From NCBI GenBank assembly GCA_044230205.1, contig JBGARN010000139.1, positions 1-8,816 of the forward strand: a stretch of DNA of 8,816 nucleotides. Reading direction: 5' to 3'. How positions within the stretch are numbered: position 1 is the first letter of the stretch; each line of letters starts with the position of its first letter. The translations under genes and the position numbers were made by a program. The DNA is from JAEUTH01 sp044230205 (GTDB lineage Bacteria; Bacteroidota; Bacteroidia; AKYH767-A; OLB10). The notes under the pieces are model-generated. The model was not told where the DNA came from. It searched no databases and was given only the letters and a program-made list of their open reading frames with translations. Shown one piece after another: positions 6,930 through 8,816 of the stretch.

Positions 6930-7694
6930 ATGACAAAGCAGGAAGCTTTATTTGAATACACGCTCCGGTTAGGAGATACAAGTTTAATTTTAGGACAACG
7001 CTTTTCTGAATGGTGTGGTCACGGCCCGTTACTTGAAGAAGATATTGCACTCACCAACATGTCACTGGATCTGTTTGGTCAAAGTCGCATCATGTTGAGT
7101 TATGCAGCACAAATAGAAGGAAAGGGCAATGATGAGGATTATCTTGCTTTCCATCGTGATGGATGGCAATTTCGAAATCTTTTATTGTGTGAACAGCCAT
7201 TGAATGACTATGGCTATGTAACAGCAAACCATTTTTTGGTGAGTGCCTACCTGGTTTTCCTTTATGAAGAATTGAAGTCAAGTAAAGATGAAACCATAAA
7301 AGCGTTCGCAGAGAAGTCGGCAAAGGAAATGCAATATCACTTACGGCATTCATCTGACTGGATGTTACGCCTGGGTGACGGAACAGATGAAAGCAATCAA
7401 CGTTTACAGGAAGCGTTAGACAGTCTTTGGATATTTACGGATGACTTATTTGATGCCGATGAAGCAGACACCTTATTATTAAATGAAGGTATAGCTGCTG
7501 ACCAGCAAAAAGTAAAAAATAAATGGAGTGAGTTAGTTCTTAAGATAATTAATGTGGCAAAACTCAAAGTGCCTCAAACATTTCCCGGATTTATGCGTAC
7601 CGGAAGCCGCCAGGGTAAACACACAGAGTATCTGGGCCATATGCTGGCTGTAATGCAGTTTTTACCAAGGGCCTATCCTGACGCTAAATGGTAA
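6930..7694 (+). CDS. paaC: Phenylacetyl-CoA epoxidase structural subunit PaaC
   Basis: PaaC has a ferritin-like fold related to PaaA and forms the PaaAC core; in E. coli it has no working di-iron site and acts as the scaffold partner. The 254 residues align by eye with the E. coli protein almost throughout: TLRLGDTSLILGQR, SEWCGHGPLLEEDIAL, LDLFGQSR, AFHRDGWQFRNLLLCEQP, KEMQYHLRHSSDWMLRLGDGT, LFDADEAD, and the C-terminal GKHTEYLGHMLAVMQ ending in W254. The start at ATG 6930 puts the RLGD motif at residues 12-15, as in the family. It is preceded by paaB (50 bases) and followed by paaD (51 bases), with no terminator between them. Confidence 0.97.
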   Translation: MTKQEALFEYTLRLGDTSLILGQRFSEWCGHGPLLEEDIALTNMSLDLFGQSRIMLSYAAQIEGKGNDEDYLAFHRDGWQFRNLLLCEQPLNDYGYVTANHFLVSAYLVFLYEELKSSKDETIKAFAEKSAKEMQYHLRHSSDWMLRLGDGTDESNQRLQEALDSLWIFTDDLFDADEADTLLLNEGIAADQQKVKNKWSELVLKIINVAKLKVPQTFPGFMRTGSRQGKHTEYLGHMLAVMQFLPRAYPDAKW

Positions 7695-7745
7695 TTACCG
7701 GTGAAATGAAAAAAGCAATTACTCATTTCTGGTTCTGCTGTTGAA

Positions 7746-8246
7746 ATGGAAGCAATCTTAAATATTGGCCAGGTAAGGAATTTATTACATGAAGTAAAAG
7801 ATCCTGAAGTTCCTGTTCTTTCTATTGAGGAGCTGGGGGTATTACGTGATGTGAGTCTTGCAGATGATATTTTTATTATAACCATTACACCAACCTATTC
7901 AGGTTGTCCGGCAATGCGTGCCATTGAAGAAGAAATTCAGAAAACACTTCATCAAAAGGGAGTTGAAAATTTCAAAATTAAAACTGTATTTGCTCCTGCA
8001 TGGACTACTGACTGGATGACAGAAGCAGCCAAGGAAAAGCTTCGCGCATACGGAATAGCGCCACCTAAAAAATCGACCAGCGATCATTTATCAGCAATTT
8101 TAAATCGTAAGAAGAACGAAGTTCCCTGCCCTTTTTGTAATTCACTCAATACTAAGCTTACCGCTCCATTCGGAAGTACAGCCTGCAAAGCCTTACATTA
8201 TTGCAATAACTGCAATCAGCCTTTTGAGGAATTTAAATGCCATTAA
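7746..8246 (+). CDS. paaD: PaaD, MIP18/DUF59-type maturation factor of the epoxidase
   Basis: PaaD (PaaJ in some species) is required for phenylacetyl-CoA epoxidation and is thought to help assemble or repair the iron-containing centres. The 166-residue product has two parts. Residues ~5-105 are a MIP18/DUF59 domain with DPEVPVLSIEELG at 19-31 and TPTYSGCPA around C54, the conserved Cys of the family; FAPAWTTDWMTE follows. Residues ~125-166 form a zinc-ribbon-like tail: C128-PF-C131, C147 in FGSTACKA, C153-NN-C156 and C165. This tail is typical of PaaD and separates it from plain SufT-type DUF59 proteins. It is the last gene of the block: no paaE follows, and the next 243 bases (8247-8489) hold no recognisable gene or strong terminator, only weak AT-rich hairpins. 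Confidence 0.95.
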   Translation: MEAILNIGQVRNLLHEVKDPEVPVLSIEELGVLRDVSLADDIFIITITPTYSGCPAMRAIEEEIQKTLHQKGVENFKIKTVFAPAWTTDWMTEAAKEKLRAYGIAPPKKSTSDHLSAILNRKKNEVPCPFCNSLNTKLTAPFGSTACKALHYCNNCNQPFEEFKCH

Positions 8247-8489
8247 ATAGCGGGATATTTGCAATTCCTGTTCAGCATTTGAATTTACCAATCCAGCATC
8301 TAAAAATTTCTGGTGATTTATTAATAGCATTTCTTCGATGAGTATTAGAGCCAATTATTAATTGATGTAGATGAAGTATGATTTAGGTCATGTCAAAAGT
8401 TAGTTCTAATATCTTTATTTGAAATGTAAAAAAGGCAGGTAATTGAAGTATTTAAGCAATGGTATAATTTATGTCAACTTGATTATCAA

Positions 8490-8816
8490 ATGAGAAAGGC
8501 AATATCAATAGTATTGATTATATCATTTCTGGGTGGAAGTTTTCATCTGGATGAGTTGACACGCCTGCCATTTTTAATTCAACATTATAATGAACATAAA
8601 AATGTTGACATCGGTTTAACTTTTGCAGCTTTTATTTGGAATCATTATTTCAAGGAAATAAAACCATTCTCTGACGGTGATCGAAAAAGTGATAGCCAGT
8701 TGCCATATAAAGCTCAGCAAAAATATCACTCACACTTTACTCCATTTGCGATTGATGTTACTAATGTGAAGTTAATAAGCTTTTATTCGGAAAAAGAATT
8801 CATTCCTTATCCAACT
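8490..8816 (+). CDS. Small exported or membrane-anchored protein, 3' end cut by the window
   Basis: An open frame of 109 codons starts at ATG 8490 and runs off the window end without a stop. Residues 4-17 are hydrophobic after a basic start (MRKAISIVLIISFLGG), fitting a signal peptide or N-terminal anchor. It is followed by LTRLPFLIQHYNEHK, then a hydrophobic stretch ending in WNHYF, an acidic/basic linker and the short segment SQLPYKAQQ. This order (LxxLPxLxxHxxEHxxxx, then a HYF segment, then DxQLPxK) is one I recall from small hypothetical proteins of Bacteroidota, usually ~130-150 residues and sometimes next to heavy-metal efflux genes. That link is from memory and the function is unknown. 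No good TAnnTTTG was found upstream; TATCTTTA near 8410 differs at one base. Confidence 0.7.
   Translation, partial: MRKAISIVLIISFLGGSFHLDELTRLPFLIQHYNEHKNVDIGLTFAAFIWNHYFKEIKPFSDGDRKSDSQLPYKAQQKYHSHFTPFAIDVTNVKLISFYSEKEFIPYPT

Noticed and set aside
7690..7699. Perfect palindrome GGTAATTACC over the paaC stop codon
   Set aside because: A 10-base palindrome is expected several times by chance in 8.8 kb, and nothing nearby supports an operator here.
8352..8364. CAATTA-T-TAATTG hairpin after paaD, considered as a terminator
   Set aside because: The stem is almost all A/T with a 1-base centre and is not followed by a U-run, so it cannot form a credible terminator.

Overview
The window looks like ordinary chromosomal DNA of a member of the Bacteroidota, probably near Chitinophagales or Sphingobacteriales. 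The basis is AT-rich DNA, no clear Shine-Dalgarno sites before the genes, promoter-like TAnnTTTG elements, a secreted protein with a type IX secretion (T9SS) tail, a lineage-typical helical-repeat protein, and the long form of IspG that carries an extra inserted domain. The assignment below phylum is a guess.

Layout from left to right. Positions 1-237 hold the end of a YCII-related gene, followed by a perfect 11-bp hairpin that can terminate transcription from both sides. A 488-residue helical-repeat protein of unknown function lies on the minus strand (435-1901). A divergently transcribed gene (2133-2828) encodes a small exported protein with a signal peptide and a C-terminal T9SS sorting domain. 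The following 461 bases hold no intact gene. On the minus strand they carry a decayed T9SS protein: one and a half beta-propeller-type repeats and a clipped sorting domain, broken by stops and a frame change. Next come ispG (3290-5281, non-mevalonate isoprenoid synthesis), a strong intrinsic terminator, and the cluster paaA-paaB-paaC-paaD (5513-8246). The window ends inside a small exported or membrane-anchored protein gene (8490 onward).

The paa genes encode most of the phenylacetyl-CoA 1,2-epoxidase: PaaA is the di-iron catalytic subunit, PaaC its scaffold partner, PaaB a small bridging subunit and PaaD an Fe-S/metal-site maturation factor. The reductase gene paaE is not next to them, nor are the ring-opening and beta-oxidation genes, so these must lie elsewhere if the pathway is complete. 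ispG and paaA each have the same octamer, TATCTTTG, about 20 bases before the ATG, which supports starts downstream of the longest open frames. I found no mobile element, CRISPR array, tRNA or rRNA. I see no convincing new multi-gene system. The most informative non-routine items are the pseudogene, the ispG start and the isolated paaABCD block.
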